From contig OY762261.2 of the NCBI GenBank assembly GCA_963665405.2, forward strand, positions 744,001 to 808,000: 64,000 nt of DNA, written 5' to 3'. Source of the DNA: G963665405 sp963665405 (GTDB lineage Bacteria; Chloroflexota; Dehalococcoidia; Lucifugimonadales; G963665405). Position 1 is the first letter of the stretch. The number at the start of each line of letters is the position of its first letter. Under the pieces are notes generated by a model. The model was given only the letters and a program-made list of their open reading frames with translations. It searched no databases and was not told the origin of the DNA. Positions 53,692 to 62,710 of the stretch are shown here, in pieces. A program made the position numbers and the translations under genes.

Positions 53692-53770
53692 CCCCTCTTC
53701 GCAAGAAGAGGGGAAATATGTTCTGAGGGACACCCTCAGACTCCCGGCGAAGGGGTTCCGCCCCTATGCA
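53692..53770 (-). repeat. dispersed palindromic repeat, copy 6
   Basis: Contains the perfect hairpin CCCCTCTTC-GCAA-GAAGAGGGG (53692-53713), the perfect palindrome TCTGAGGGACACCCTCAGA (53722-53740), spacer CTCCCGGCG and the head AGGGGTTCCGCCCCT followed by ATGCACAC. Same layout as the copy at 14250-14326, on the same strand. Confidence 0.85.
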
Positions 53771-53800
53771 CACCTCTCTCGTCATCATCGAGCCTCGCGG

Positions 53801-54700
53801 CTATCGCAGGTACCGGTCGAGCCAGGCCAGCGCATGATTCGCGAAATCGTTGCGACCGCCGTGCTCCATGTCAGGGTAGACGATCAGCGACTTGATCGGC
53901 GGGATCTTCTCGAACACCGGCGCTATCGTCCTGTACGGATGGACCTCGTCGTCGGTCGCCGCGTTGACCAGGATCGGGCAATCTATCCGCTCGGCGAGGC
54001 TCAGCGGATCGAAGTACTCCAGCGTCGCCATCGCCTGATCCCGCTGGCCGGGGTGCTGTGCGAGGTAGTCGGTCAGCTCGCTCCACGGCGCATCCGTGAT
54101 ACCGACGCCCACCGGAAAGCTGCACGGCCACGGGAGCTCCGCCACGGCGGCGCGGACACGCCCGTCCAGCGCGGACGTCGTCAGCGTCAGCCCTCCCCCC
54201 TGGCTCCTGCCCCAGACGCCCAGGCGGCGTGGGTCCACCTCCGGACGCGACGACAGCAAATCCAGCCCGCGAACGCAGTCCATGTAGGCGCCGCGGTAGT
54301 AGTAGGTCTCCCGATCGGTGATGTTGTAGGTCACCTTGGTGCCGTGATCGAGACTCCACTCGGCCGCGCTCTCGGCCTGTCCTCTGGGGTACAGGGCGAG
54401 GGTGACATATCCGTATCGAGCGATGTGGGCCGGGACCGGCATTACGCCTCCGTATCCGGGGAGCGTCATGACCGCGGGCCAGCCTCTGTCGGGCACCTCG
54501 CCTACCGGAACCGACAGCCAGGCGCGGATGCGTACTCCCTCGAAGCTCGACATCGTCACGCGGTAGTGGGTCAGGGTCGTGATGGCGCCCTCGAAGATGA
54601 GCCCCTCCGGCTCGACCTGCTGGACCGAGGCATCGAGCGGCACCTTGGAAAGGTCGGACAGAGACGTGTCCCAGAACCTGCGGATGTCTTCTCTCGCCAT
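53801..54700 (-). CDS. acetyl xylan esterase-like alpha/beta hydrolase
   Basis: 299 aa. The nucleophile Ser is in GVWGRSQGGGLTL (GxSxGG), the acid is in NAATDDEVHPYRT and the His in MEHGGRNDF, completing a catalytic triad. TLPGYGGVMPVP forms the oxyanion-hole strand. The overall order matches the AXE1/cephalosporin-C deacetylase family; the natural substrate is not indicated by neighbours. No signal peptide, so intracellular. Confidence 0.87.
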   Translation of the reverse strand: MAREDIRRFWDTSLSDLSKVPLDASVQQVEPEGLIFEGAITTLTHYRVTMSSFEGVRIRAWLSVPVGEVPDRGWPAVMTLPGYGGVMPVPAHIARYGYVTLALYPRGQAESAAEWSLDHGTKVTYNITDRETYYYRGAYMDCVRGLDLLSSRPEVDPRRLGVWGRSQGGGLTLTTSALDGRVRAAVAELPWPCSFPVGVGITDAPWSELTDYLAQHPGQRDQAMATLEYFDPLSLAERIDCPILVNAATDDEVHPYRTIAPVFEKIPPIKSLIVYPDMEHGGRNDFANHALAWLDRYLR

Positions 54701-54871
54701 CGGTACTCCTCCTCATGAATGGGTGAATTATACCAGCGACGAGCCAATCGGCGACTCGGCCCGCTGATGACGGCTTCTTCGGGGTGCCGTCCGATGGCCC
54801 TGGGGTTCCTTGACACCGCGAAAGCCGCCCACCTAAAATGAACAACAGTTCTGGTGCGGGTTAGGAGCCTC

Positions 54872-55900
54872 ATGGAACAGCGCCTCGTCTCGGGCTCGTC
54901 CCAGGAGGACGACCACTCTCTGGATACAACCCTCCGTCCCCGACGTCTTCCGGACTACGTCGGCCAGACCCACGTAAAGGACAACCTCCAGATATCGATC
55001 ACCGCCGCGCAGCAGCGCGGCGAGCCCCTCGACCACATCCTCCTGTACGGTCCGCCCGGCCTGGGCAAAACCACGCTGGCCAACATCCTCGCCACCGAGA
55101 TGGGCGTGCGCATCAAGACCACCTCGGGGCCCGCGATCGAGAGGCCCGGAGACATGGTGGCCACCCTGACCCAGCTCCAGAAAGACGACATCCTCTTCAT
55201 CGACGAGGTCCACCGTCTCCCGCGGCCCGTGGAGGAGGTGCTCTACCCGGCAATGGAGGACCTGTTCGTTTCCTGGGTCTTCGAGAAGGGCTTGAAGGCT
55301 CGGAGCATGAACCTCGCCGTCAAGCCGTTCACGTTCATCGGCGCGACCACCCGGTATGGCATGATCAGCCCTCCGCTGAGAAACCGCTTCGGCTCCATCC
55401 ACCGCCTCGACTTCTACGATCAGCCTGAGATGTGCTCGATCGTCGAGCGGTCGGCGAGAATCCTCGAGGTCGACATCAGACCGGAGGGGGTGGACGAGAT
55501 CGCTCGTCGGGCCAGAGGCACGCCCAGGGTGGCCAACCGGCTGCTCAAGCACGTCCGAGACTACGCTCAGGTGGTGGCCGACAACGTGATCACCGGAGAG
55601 GTCGCGCTGCAGTCGCTGGAGAAGCTGGAGGTCGACGGCCTGGGCCTGGACCAGGTGGACCGCAACGTGCTCCAGTCCATCATCGAGAAGTTCGGCGGCG
55701 GCCCCGTCGGCCTGGACACGGTTGCCGCGTCCATCAGCGAGGAGGCCGACACCATAATGGACGTCTACGAGCCGTTCTTGCTCCAGCTCGGTTTTCTGGA
55801 GCGCCGTCCCAGGGGCCGGGTCGCTACCCGCAGAGCCTACGAGCACCTCGGCGTCGATTACCCGAAGGACGGCGGCACCGCCCAGGCGAGCTTTTTCTAG
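54872..55900 (+). CDS. ruvB: Holliday junction branch-migration helicase RuvB
   Basis: 342 aa AAA+ motor. Walker A GPPGLGKTTLANILA, Walker B ILFIDEVHRL, sensor I GATTRYGM and the C-terminal winged helix with GGGPVGLDTVAA and FLERRPRGRVATRRAY. ATG 54872 has TAGGAG six bases upstream. Single gene here; ruvA and ruvC are not in the window. Confidence 0.96.
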   Translation: MEQRLVSGSSQEDDHSLDTTLRPRRLPDYVGQTHVKDNLQISITAAQQRGEPLDHILLYGPPGLGKTTLANILATEMGVRIKTTSGPAIERPGDMVATLTQLQKDDILFIDEVHRLPRPVEEVLYPAMEDLFVSWVFEKGLKARSMNLAVKPFTFIGATTRYGMISPPLRNRFGSIHRLDFYDQPEMCSIVERSARILEVDIRPEGVDEIARRARGTPRVANRLLKHVRDYAQVVADNVITGEVALQSLEKLEVDGLGLDQVDRNVLQSIIEKFGGGPVGLDTVAASISEEADTIMDVYEPFLLQLGFLERRPRGRVATRRAYEHLGVDYPKDGGTAQASFF

Positions 55901-55926
55901 GAGCGCAGACCAAGAGGGGGCTACTC

Positions 55927-57639
55927 TTGTCAGACTCCACAGCATCGACCATAGTCAACCAGTTCAGCAGACCTTTGGTGCAGCGGAGTGGTGAGAAGGG
56001 CTTCTTAGGGAAGCCCTTTGTTCGTGCAGGGCCTATGTTCACCCAGATTTGCCCCACGCTGTTTCAGACAGGCGGCCTGCTGGGCTTTGGGCTCATCGGC
56101 CACCCGGGGTTGCTCGGGTGCCTTCTGGTGGAACGCAGAGAGAACGCTGCTCCTTACGTGCTCACATCGTGGCCCAAGACCGCTTCTGACCATCTCGCTC
56201 GTGTCGAAGGCACTCCTGCAAACCTGCACGAACTCTACGTCGAACCTACTCTGGCCAGCATGGGCGTCGACTTAAGTAGTCCAGAGTTTGTGACAGGAAA
56301 ACGTGCCAGGTGGATGAAAGAAAAGATCCAACCAGAAACTTTCCAGGAAATTGCTACGCTAGAGTTCGTCATGGGGGCGGCGATCGGGTACCACCACCCT
56401 GAACTATTCCGGCGATGTTGGGAGGGTACTACCCGGAAGAGACCTGAATCTGAGTGGGAAGAAGCCTATCGGTATGGCATCGTATCAACACCGGCCCAGT
56501 CAGAACCTGCATCATTTTCCGAGCAAGTCGGCCGGGTACTGCAAGAGGCTGCAGCCTGGGCTCGTGGTGCCGGCTGGCCAGAGTTGACAGACGAAGACTT
56601 GGAGCAGATGAAAGCGCTGGCGAAACAGGCCACACGTAGGTTGCCACGAGATTCAAATGTCACCGCTACTACTGAGCAACGAGTTGACAGGTCGGTCGAG
56701 ACGTCACCGCTTTCTGGGTTGTCATCGGGGGCTTCTCATAGAAGACCGCCCTCACTACAAGGCAGCATCGTAAATGAGAGTCGCCTTGCCGATCACGTTG
56801 AGACAAGCTTGACCGATGAAGAGTCGGTACTGGATGAGACCGGGGAGGGGCAAGGAGATGATCTTAAAGGACACCGGCGACACCCCGCGAGTAGCGCTCT
56901 CGCCCAGGCCTCGGCGGGTGGTCGTGTCAGTGTTCGATCTCAGCGGTACGTGTTCGTCGGTAACTGGGGCCGAGAGGGCCGTGGCGACGGGGAATTCAAC
57001 ACTCCTGTGGGCATAGCTGTAGACTTGTCGGACCACGTCTATGTGACAGATCGATACAACGGCCGCATCCAGAAGTTCACGTCCGATGGAATGTTCGTGA
57101 CAAAGTGGGGCAGTAGGGGCACCGGTGATGGGCAGTTTAGAGAGCCTCGTAAGATCGCTGTGGACGATCAAGGGTATGTGTACGTGAATGATGCGGAAAA
57201 CCATCGTATCCAGAAGTTCACGTCCGATGGGCAATTCCTTGCCAAGTGGGGTTGGAAGTCCACCGCAAAGAAGAAGGCAATCAGAGACGGAGCATTCAAT
57301 TACCCGATGGGCATTGCGGTGGACGGCGAAGGGAACATATACGTGGTAGACAGTAATCGCATGCAGAGGTTCAACGACCATGGTATGTTCGTGTCCAAGT
57401 GGGGGAATTGGACGTGGGAGTTTACTGGTAGCAATTGGAACGATAGTCCTACTGGAGATGGTGAATTCGTTCACCCCAATGGTCTGGCGGTGGACGGAGT
57501 CGGGAATATATACGTTGTTGACTCAGGTAACGACCGCATCCAGAAATTCGCGGCTGACGGTACTTTCCTGGCTAAATGGGGTAGCAGAGGCATTGGCGAT
57601 GGAGAGTTCCAGATGCCTGAGGGCCTAGGGAACCTCTGA
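55927..57639 (+). CDS. chimeric protein: unknown N-terminal region plus NHL repeats, C-terminally truncated
   Basis: About 570 aa from a TTG at 55927 (AGAGGGGG upstream). Residues 1-340 are unrecognised: a hydrophobic stretch (FQTGGLLGFGLIGHPGLLGCLLV) split here as FQTGGLLGFGLIG and LLGCLLVERREN, then a helical part and a low-complexity linker. From about 345 there are four NHL blades of 40-60 residues, each with GDGEFNTPVGIAVD, VYVTDRYNGRIQKF and LAKWG elements. A fifth blade stops at GEFQMPEGLGNL. NHL propellers usually have six blades, and the stop is inside an IS5-type remnant, so the gene is probably broken. Base composition is less GC-rich than its neighbours, suggesting transfer. Confidence 0.75.
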   Translation: MSDSTASTIVNQFSRPLVQRSGEKGFLGKPFVRAGPMFTQICPTLFQTGGLLGFGLIGHPGLLGCLLVERRENAAPYVLTSWPKTASDHLARVEGTPANLHELYVEPTLASMGVDLSSPEFVTGKRARWMKEKIQPETFQEIATLEFVMGAAIGYHHPELFRRCWEGTTRKRPESEWEEAYRYGIVSTPAQSEPASFSEQVGRVLQEAAAWARGAGWPELTDEDLEQMKALAKQATRRLPRDSNVTATTEQRVDRSVETSPLSGLSSGASHRRPPSLQGSIVNESRLADHVETSLTDEESVLDETGEGQGDDLKGHRRHPASSALAQASAGGRVSVRSQRYVFVGNWGREGRGDGEFNTPVGIAVDLSDHVYVTDRYNGRIQKFTSDGMFVTKWGSRGTGDGQFREPRKIAVDDQGYVYVNDAENHRIQKFTSDGQFLAKWGWKSTAKKKAIRDGAFNYPMGIAVDGEGNIYVVDSNRMQRFNDHGMFVSKWGNWTWEFTGSNWNDSPTGDGEFVHPNGLAVDGVGNIYVVDSGNDRIQKFAADGTFLAKWGSRGIGDGEFQMPEGLGNL

Positions 57640-57966
57640 ACAACTAAGGGTGAGCCGGATTCTACTGGAATGGGCGGGTACGGGAGGCGCTTCGACCCTC
57701 CGGCGACGCGCCGACTGGGATCGGGGAGCCCAGGCCGCAGCCCTCACGCCTCATTCGCGGTTGGGGAAGAGAGGCTGGGGAGGGAGCGCTGCCGGGAATG
57801 GTCACCGTTGGCCCTCTCACCGAGCTTGGCCGCCCGCGGCTATCAGCAGGTTGGCCATCCCCAGCAGCAGCACCAGCCGTTGCGTGTTCTTGGCCAGGCC
57901 ACGATACCGCACCTTCGCATAGCCAAAGCGCCGTTTCACATATACGACGAGCGGCTTCTCGACGCG
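57627..57966 (-). mobile_element. IS5-type insertion sequence remnant
   Basis: On the minus strand 57817-57966 encodes the end of an IS5-family transposase: VEKPLVVYVKRRFGYAKV, RYRGLAKNTQRLVLLL, GMANLLIAAG and stop. The remaining 190 bp to GGGAACCTCTGAAC at 57627 resemble the 3' untranslated part and outer end of such an element. The rest of the transposase is missing. The remnant sits exactly between two damaged genes. The true outer base and any target repeat are uncertain. Confidence 0.75.
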
Positions 57967-58425
57967 TTAACCGAGGCATGCGCGTTCGCTTGGGCAGATT
58001 TGCGGAACTTGGGTTCCCCGAGGTTCAGCGACGCCGAGGGGGCACCCGACATTCACCTCGACACCGGGTATTGGGTTGAAGCCAAAGCCATCCATAGTTC
58101 GCTTGAGGAGGCCAAGCGGACCGAGGCCATGCTGGAAGGCCGCGTTGATACAGGCGCCGTAACGGAGGCCGGGCCGGGCCTCTTCAATAAGTTTGACAGC
58201 GCTTTCGCCGATGCGGGGAAGAAATTCAATCGTCAGGGCGGCGAAGCGAACGTCGTTTTCTTCAACCTTACTATGCTTGATAGTCCCCAGTGATTTGCAG
58301 ACGATACCTTGGCCAGAGTCGCTGAGTGGGCCGGTGAGAAGGAGTTGCGCGAGCCCGCTACTCGCGTAGTCATCTGCTATAGCTATGATTGGCGCGAGCC
58401 GGTCAAGGACGGTTTCTCTGCCTAG
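57967..58425 (+). pseudogene. remnant of a PD-(D/E)XK nuclease-like gene
   Basis: The open frame enters from the IS5 remnant and reads LTEACAFAWADLRNLGSPRF, then APDIHLDTGYWVEAKAIHSS, in which D...VEAK has the layout of a PD-(D/E)XK nuclease active site. It meets a TGA at 58291-58293 after NLTMLDSPQ and continues in the same frame with FADDTLARVAEWAGEKELRE to a TAG at 58423-58425. So the gene has lost its 5' end to the IS and contains one nonsense codon, unless the TGA is recoded. No start codon remains. Confidence 0.6.
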
Positions 58426-58862
58426 CTATCCTTCCTGATGTGACGCAGCTCGACGCCCCTGGCCTCCAGGGCCGCGCCGACGAGGAGGTTCCTGTGGCAC
58501 TTGGTGGGATCCTCCTCGGCGCACATGATGACCACGACCGAGTCGCTCACCAGGCCCATCAGCTCCTTGATCCCCTGTTCGAAGATCGCCGTCGCGCCCA
58601 TCTTCGCGTAGTCAGGGTTGCCCCGATCGTCGTAGAGGGAGCCGTCGGACGGCTTGCCGCCCAGCGTGCCGCCCATGTGGACGTATCGGATGTCGTAGGG
58701 AGCCAGCAGCTCCGGCAGCTTCCGGGCGCTGGCGAACGGCGCCCTCCTGCTCACCGGGTTGCTCCTCACGTCGACCAGCACTTCGATACGGCGCCCGGCG
58801 ATCAAAGGCGCGAAGCTCTCCCAGGTGTGTTTGCTGTGGCCGACGGTGTAAACGGTCGTCAC
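58422..58862 (-). CDS. DUF488-family protein
   Basis: 146 aa. The signature segments TVGHSKHTWESFAPL, VLVDVRSNPVSRRAPFA and VVIMCAEEDPTKCHRNLL are all present, the last one with the conserved Cys-Glu-Glu and Cys-His-Arg. The biochemical role of DUF488 is not established. It overlaps the end of the broken nuclease-like gene by 4 bp (convergent) and is 12 bp from the ABC exporter genes, with which it may be cotranscribed. Confidence 0.9.
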   Translation of the reverse strand: MTTVYTVGHSKHTWESFAPLIAGRRIEVLVDVRSNPVSRRAPFASARKLPELLAPYDIRYVHMGGTLGGKPSDGSLYDDRGNPDYAKMGATAIFEQGIKELMGLVSDSVVVIMCAEEDPTKCHRNLLVGAALEARGVELRHIRKDS

Positions 58863-58874
58863 TGAGAGGGAGTC

Positions 58875-60728
58875 TCAGTCGGCCGGCTGGGGCAGGGGAC
58901 CGTGGCCGTCGCCGTCCAGCAGGGGCTGTTCGAGCGAGGCGTAGTTCATACGGTACAGGTGGGCGTACAGGCCGTCCTTCGCCATCAGCTCCTGGTGGGT
59001 GCCCTGTTCGACGATCTCGCCGAGGTTCATCACCACGATCTTGTCCGCATCCCGGATTGTCGACAGGCGGTGAGCGATGACGATGGCCGTACGGCCCGCG
59101 AGGAGCCGCCGCAACGCCCGTTGGATCAGCATCTCGGTGTAGCTGTCTATGTTGGCGGTCGCCTCGTCGAGGATCAGGATTCGAGGGTCCGCCACCACGG
59201 CCCTGGCGAAGCTCAGAAGCTGTCGCTGGCCCACGCTCAGGTTCACACCCCTCTCCTGAACCGTGGTGTCGTACCCCTCCTCCAGGTTCACTATGAACTC
59301 ATGGGCACCAACGGCCGTGGCGGCCTCGATCATCTTGTCGTCGCTTACGTCCGGGTGGTTGTACTTGATGTTCTCCCGGACGGTGCCCGAGAAAAGGAAC
59401 GGCTCCTGAAGCACCGTCCCCATCTGCCCGACCAGCGAGCTGCGGCTGACGTCCCTGGTATCGTAGCCGTCCACCAGAATCGCGCCCCGGTCGCGGGGAA
59501 GATTGTAGAACCGCGCGAGCAGCGAGACGAGCGTGGTCTTCCCCGCCCCCGTCGGACCGACCACCGCGACGGTCTCCCCTGGATTGACCACCAGGCTTAC
59601 GTTCTTGAGAACGTCCTCGCCCGGCAGGTAGCTGAAGCTCACGCCACGCAGCTCGACCTTCCCTTTGATCTCCGGGAGGTCTGCGGCATCCGGGGGATCG
59701 ACCAGGTCCGATGGCGTGTCCAGAAGGCCGAAGATGCGGGAGCCCGATGCCATCGCCCTCTGCATCTGTGTGTACTGCATCATCAGGCTGCGGATGGGAT
59801 CGAAGAACCTCAGGATGTACAGCGCAAACGCGATCAGCGCCCCCACCTCTAGTGCGCCGCCTCCGATCATTCGGGCGCCGAAGAAGAGCGTAAGGCCCAT
59901 TGCGACTCCGGTGAGGATGTCCACCGGCGGCAGCAGGCCGGTGGACAGGCGGCTCGCCGTGTAGCTCGCCTCGAGGTAGTTCCGGTTCTTGCCGTCGAAC
60001 AGCTCCAGGTTCCGGTCCTGTCGGTTCAGACTCTGCACCACCCGAACACCGGATATGTTCTCGTTGTAGGCGGCGTTCACAATGGAGGCGCCCGTACGGA
60101 CCCTCAGGAATGCCCGTCTCGCCAGGGGCTGCCAGAAGACCACTATCGCGACCAGCACCGGAAGCACGGCCATTGAGATCAGCCCCAGCTCCACGTTCAA
60201 CAAAAGTACGGCGACCACGATGCCCACCAGGCTCAAAATGTCTCCGAGGGTGGTCACCACGAGAGACATGAACTCCTGGACCTGGCCGACGTCTCCCTGG
60301 ACCCGGGACATCACCCGTCCGACCTCGGTCTTGTCGTAAAAGGAGAGCGACTGGCGCTGCAGATGAGCGAACATGTCGCGGCGCAGGTCGTACAGGACTC
60401 GCTGGCTGACCCTGGTCATCACCGCCTGCTGGTAATAGCTGCTGGCCCAGATGACCAGGGCGATCACACCGAAGAGGGCCACGATCCAGCTGAGGCCCGA
60501 CAGGTTCCCCTCGACTATGTAGTCGTCGATGGCGATCTTGGTGATCCACGGCACGGCCACCACCGCGCCGGTGTATATCAGCATCGTCACGATCGAGATG
60601 GCAGCGAGACCGCGGTGCGGGAGGATGTAGGCGGCAAGCCGCGAGATCACCCGCCGATCGTAGATCGACCCGAATACCTCGTCCTCGTCGTCGCTGGCGT
60701 CTGAGCCGTGGAATATCCAACCCATCAT
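58875..60728 (-). CDS. ABC exporter half-transporter, canonical catalytic Glu
   Basis: 617 aa: six transmembrane helices in about residues 40-320, then an ATPase domain. Walker A GPTGAGKTTL near 395, signature LSVGQRQLLSFARA near 496 and Walker B ILILDEATANID near 516 with the catalytic Glu. The overlapping upstream gene encodes a partner whose Glu is replaced by Asp, so the pair should form a heterodimeric multidrug- or lipid-type exporter with one competent ATP site. Start ATG overlaps the partner stop at 60725-60728. Confidence 0.93.
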   Translation of the reverse strand: MMGWIFHGSDASDDEDEVFGSIYDRRVISRLAAYILPHRGLAAISIVTMLIYTGAVVAVPWITKIAIDDYIVEGNLSGLSWIVALFGVIALVIWASSYYQQAVMTRVSQRVLYDLRRDMFAHLQRQSLSFYDKTEVGRVMSRVQGDVGQVQEFMSLVVTTLGDILSLVGIVVAVLLLNVELGLISMAVLPVLVAIVVFWQPLARRAFLRVRTGASIVNAAYNENISGVRVVQSLNRQDRNLELFDGKNRNYLEASYTASRLSTGLLPPVDILTGVAMGLTLFFGARMIGGGALEVGALIAFALYILRFFDPIRSLMMQYTQMQRAMASGSRIFGLLDTPSDLVDPPDAADLPEIKGKVELRGVSFSYLPGEDVLKNVSLVVNPGETVAVVGPTGAGKTTLVSLLARFYNLPRDRGAILVDGYDTRDVSRSSLVGQMGTVLQEPFLFSGTVRENIKYNHPDVSDDKMIEAATAVGAHEFIVNLEEGYDTTVQERGVNLSVGQRQLLSFARAVVADPRILILDEATANIDSYTEMLIQRALRRLLAGRTAIVIAHRLSTIRDADKIVVMNLGEIVEQGTHQELMAKDGLYAHLYRMNYASLEQPLLDGDGHGPLPQPAD

Positions 60729-62521
60729 CGCGCGGCGCTCCTGTCCACCGGCTCGGGTGCCTCGAAGTCCAGCATGACCTCTTCCTGCGGCCTGAGCTGA
60801 AGCTCGTAGATGCCACGGTAGAGCCCGCCCGCCGCTAGGAGATCCTGGTGCCGGCCCCTCTCCACGACCTCGCCGTCCTTGAGCACCAGGATCAGGTCGG
60901 CCTTGTGGACGGTGCTGAGCCTATGGGCGATTACGAAAACGGTACGATCCCGCATCACCGCTTCCATCGCCCTGTGTATGAGCTCCTCGGTACTCGCGTC
61001 CACGCTGGACATGGAGTCGTCGAGGACCAGCACCGGCGGGTCCACGAGAAGGGCGCGCGCGATCGCGAGGCGCTGCCGCTGGCCACCCGACAGGGTCACC
61101 CCGCGCTCGCCGATCACCGTGTCGTAGCCGCGGTCTAGGGTGCGGATGAAGTCGTCCAGCTGCGCTATCCGGGCCGCCTCGACGATCTCGTCCGTCGACG
61201 CCTCCTCGCGTCCGTAGGCGATGTTCTCACGGATCGTCGCGGTGAAGAGGAACACGTCCTGCTGAACAAGCGCGATGTTGCGCCGCAGCGACTTCAGGGT
61301 GGCCTGACGTATGTCCCTGCCGTCCAGCGTAATACGTCCCGCAGTCACGTCGTAGAAGCGCGGCAGCAGGTGTACGACCGTGCTCTTGCCGCTGCCGGGC
61401 GCGCCGAGCAGGGCGACCGTCTGACCGGGCCGGGCCTCGAAGCTGACGCCCTTCACGGCAGGGGCGCGACCGTCGTAGCCGAAGCTGACATCGTCGAAGC
61501 GAACCAGCCCGGCCGCCCTCGGCATCTCCACGGCATCCGGCGACTCGCGGACTGGAGACTCGGCGTCCAGGATCTCGAACAGCCGCTGGCCCGCCGACGA
61601 GGCGCGCGCGTACGAGTTGACCAGCCACCCGACCATCCGGACGGGCATCGAGAGGATCTGGGTGTAGATGATGAACTGGGTCAGCTCTCCCTCGGTCATG
61701 TTGCCGTTGATGACCTGCCATCCGCCGTATGCCAGGATGAGGCCCACGGCGATCAGCAGCACAAACCCCATGAAGGAGACGGTCGATGCCCTGAGACGCT
61801 CGGCCTTGACCATCTCGGTGGCGACCTCGGTGTTCTTCTGGTCGAACTTGGCCTCCTCGAACGGCTCGGAGCCGAACGCCTTGACCACTCGGACCCCCGA
61901 AAGGTTCTCCTGGAGAACGGTGCTGAGCTCCGCCATCTTCTCCTGGGTGGCCAGCCACAACCGCCTCATCCGTACCCTGGCGACTCCCGAGTTGTACGCG
62001 ATCACCGGCATGAAGCTCATGCTGATCAGCCCGAGTTTCCAGTCCAGCCTTAGAAGGATGACAGCAACGGCGGTGAACAGGATCGCGAAGTACGGGGCCC
62101 GGACCAGCCCCATGTTTACGAACATCCGAACCGCTTCGACGTCGCTGATGGCCCTCGACATGAGCTGCCCGGTGTGATGACGGTCGTGGAAGGCGAAGCT
62201 GAGGCGCTGCACGCGGTCGTAGAAGGCGTTGCGCAGCTTGTAGGCCACGATCAACGAGAGGGACTCCCCCAGGTAGGTCTGGGCGTAAGACGCGATTCCT
62301 CGCGCCACGCTGAGAGCGAGGATCGCCAGTGCGAGCGGCAAGACGTCCGCGGCCGTCCCGTTGCCGCTCTCGAACCCTTCGACCACCCTGTCGATCGAGT
62401 TCCCTATCAGGCGCGGGAGGAACAAGTATGCGGCGGTGGCCACAGCCGTCGCAACATAGGCGGCCAGAAGACGCCGTTTGTAGCGGAGGGTGATCCCGAT
62501 GATCCGGAGGATCACCGTCAT
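60725..62521 (-). CDS. ABC exporter half-transporter, degenerate catalytic site
   Basis: 598 aa: six-helix membrane domain then ATPase. Walker A GAPGSGKSTVV near 372, perfect signature LSGGQRQRLAIARAL near 474, but Walker B reads VLVLDDSMSSVD, with Asp where the catalytic Glu belongs, as in TM287/TM288-type and BmrCD-type heterodimers. It is the first gene of the pair. The substrate cannot be told from sequence. The 190-bp gap upstream has no other feature. Confidence 0.93.
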   Translation of the reverse strand: MTVILRIIGITLRYKRRLLAAYVATAVATAAYLFLPRLIGNSIDRVVEGFESGNGTAADVLPLALAILALSVARGIASYAQTYLGESLSLIVAYKLRNAFYDRVQRLSFAFHDRHHTGQLMSRAISDVEAVRMFVNMGLVRAPYFAILFTAVAVILLRLDWKLGLISMSFMPVIAYNSGVARVRMRRLWLATQEKMAELSTVLQENLSGVRVVKAFGSEPFEEAKFDQKNTEVATEMVKAERLRASTVSFMGFVLLIAVGLILAYGGWQVINGNMTEGELTQFIIYTQILSMPVRMVGWLVNSYARASSAGQRLFEILDAESPVRESPDAVEMPRAAGLVRFDDVSFGYDGRAPAVKGVSFEARPGQTVALLGAPGSGKSTVVHLLPRFYDVTAGRITLDGRDIRQATLKSLRRNIALVQQDVFLFTATIRENIAYGREEASTDEIVEAARIAQLDDFIRTLDRGYDTVIGERGVTLSGGQRQRLAIARALLVDPPVLVLDDSMSSVDASTEELIHRAMEAVMRDRTVFVIAHRLSTVHKADLILVLKDGEVVERGRHQDLLAAGGLYRGIYELQLRPQEEVMLDFEAPEPVDRSAAR

Positions 62522-62710
62522 CGGCTGCGGGGGGGGACCGTACGTCGCGCGGAGCTCTGCGGTGATGTGAGTGAGGTGTGTAGGATAGGTGGCATCTGCC
62601 CCTATTCTACCGCCTTCGGGGGTACGGGGTACAGCGCTTGGGGACTGGCTGGAGTACGGGGTGCGGACCCTGTCCCGTATGCCCCTATACCCGAACCCTG
62701 ACGTTCAGCC

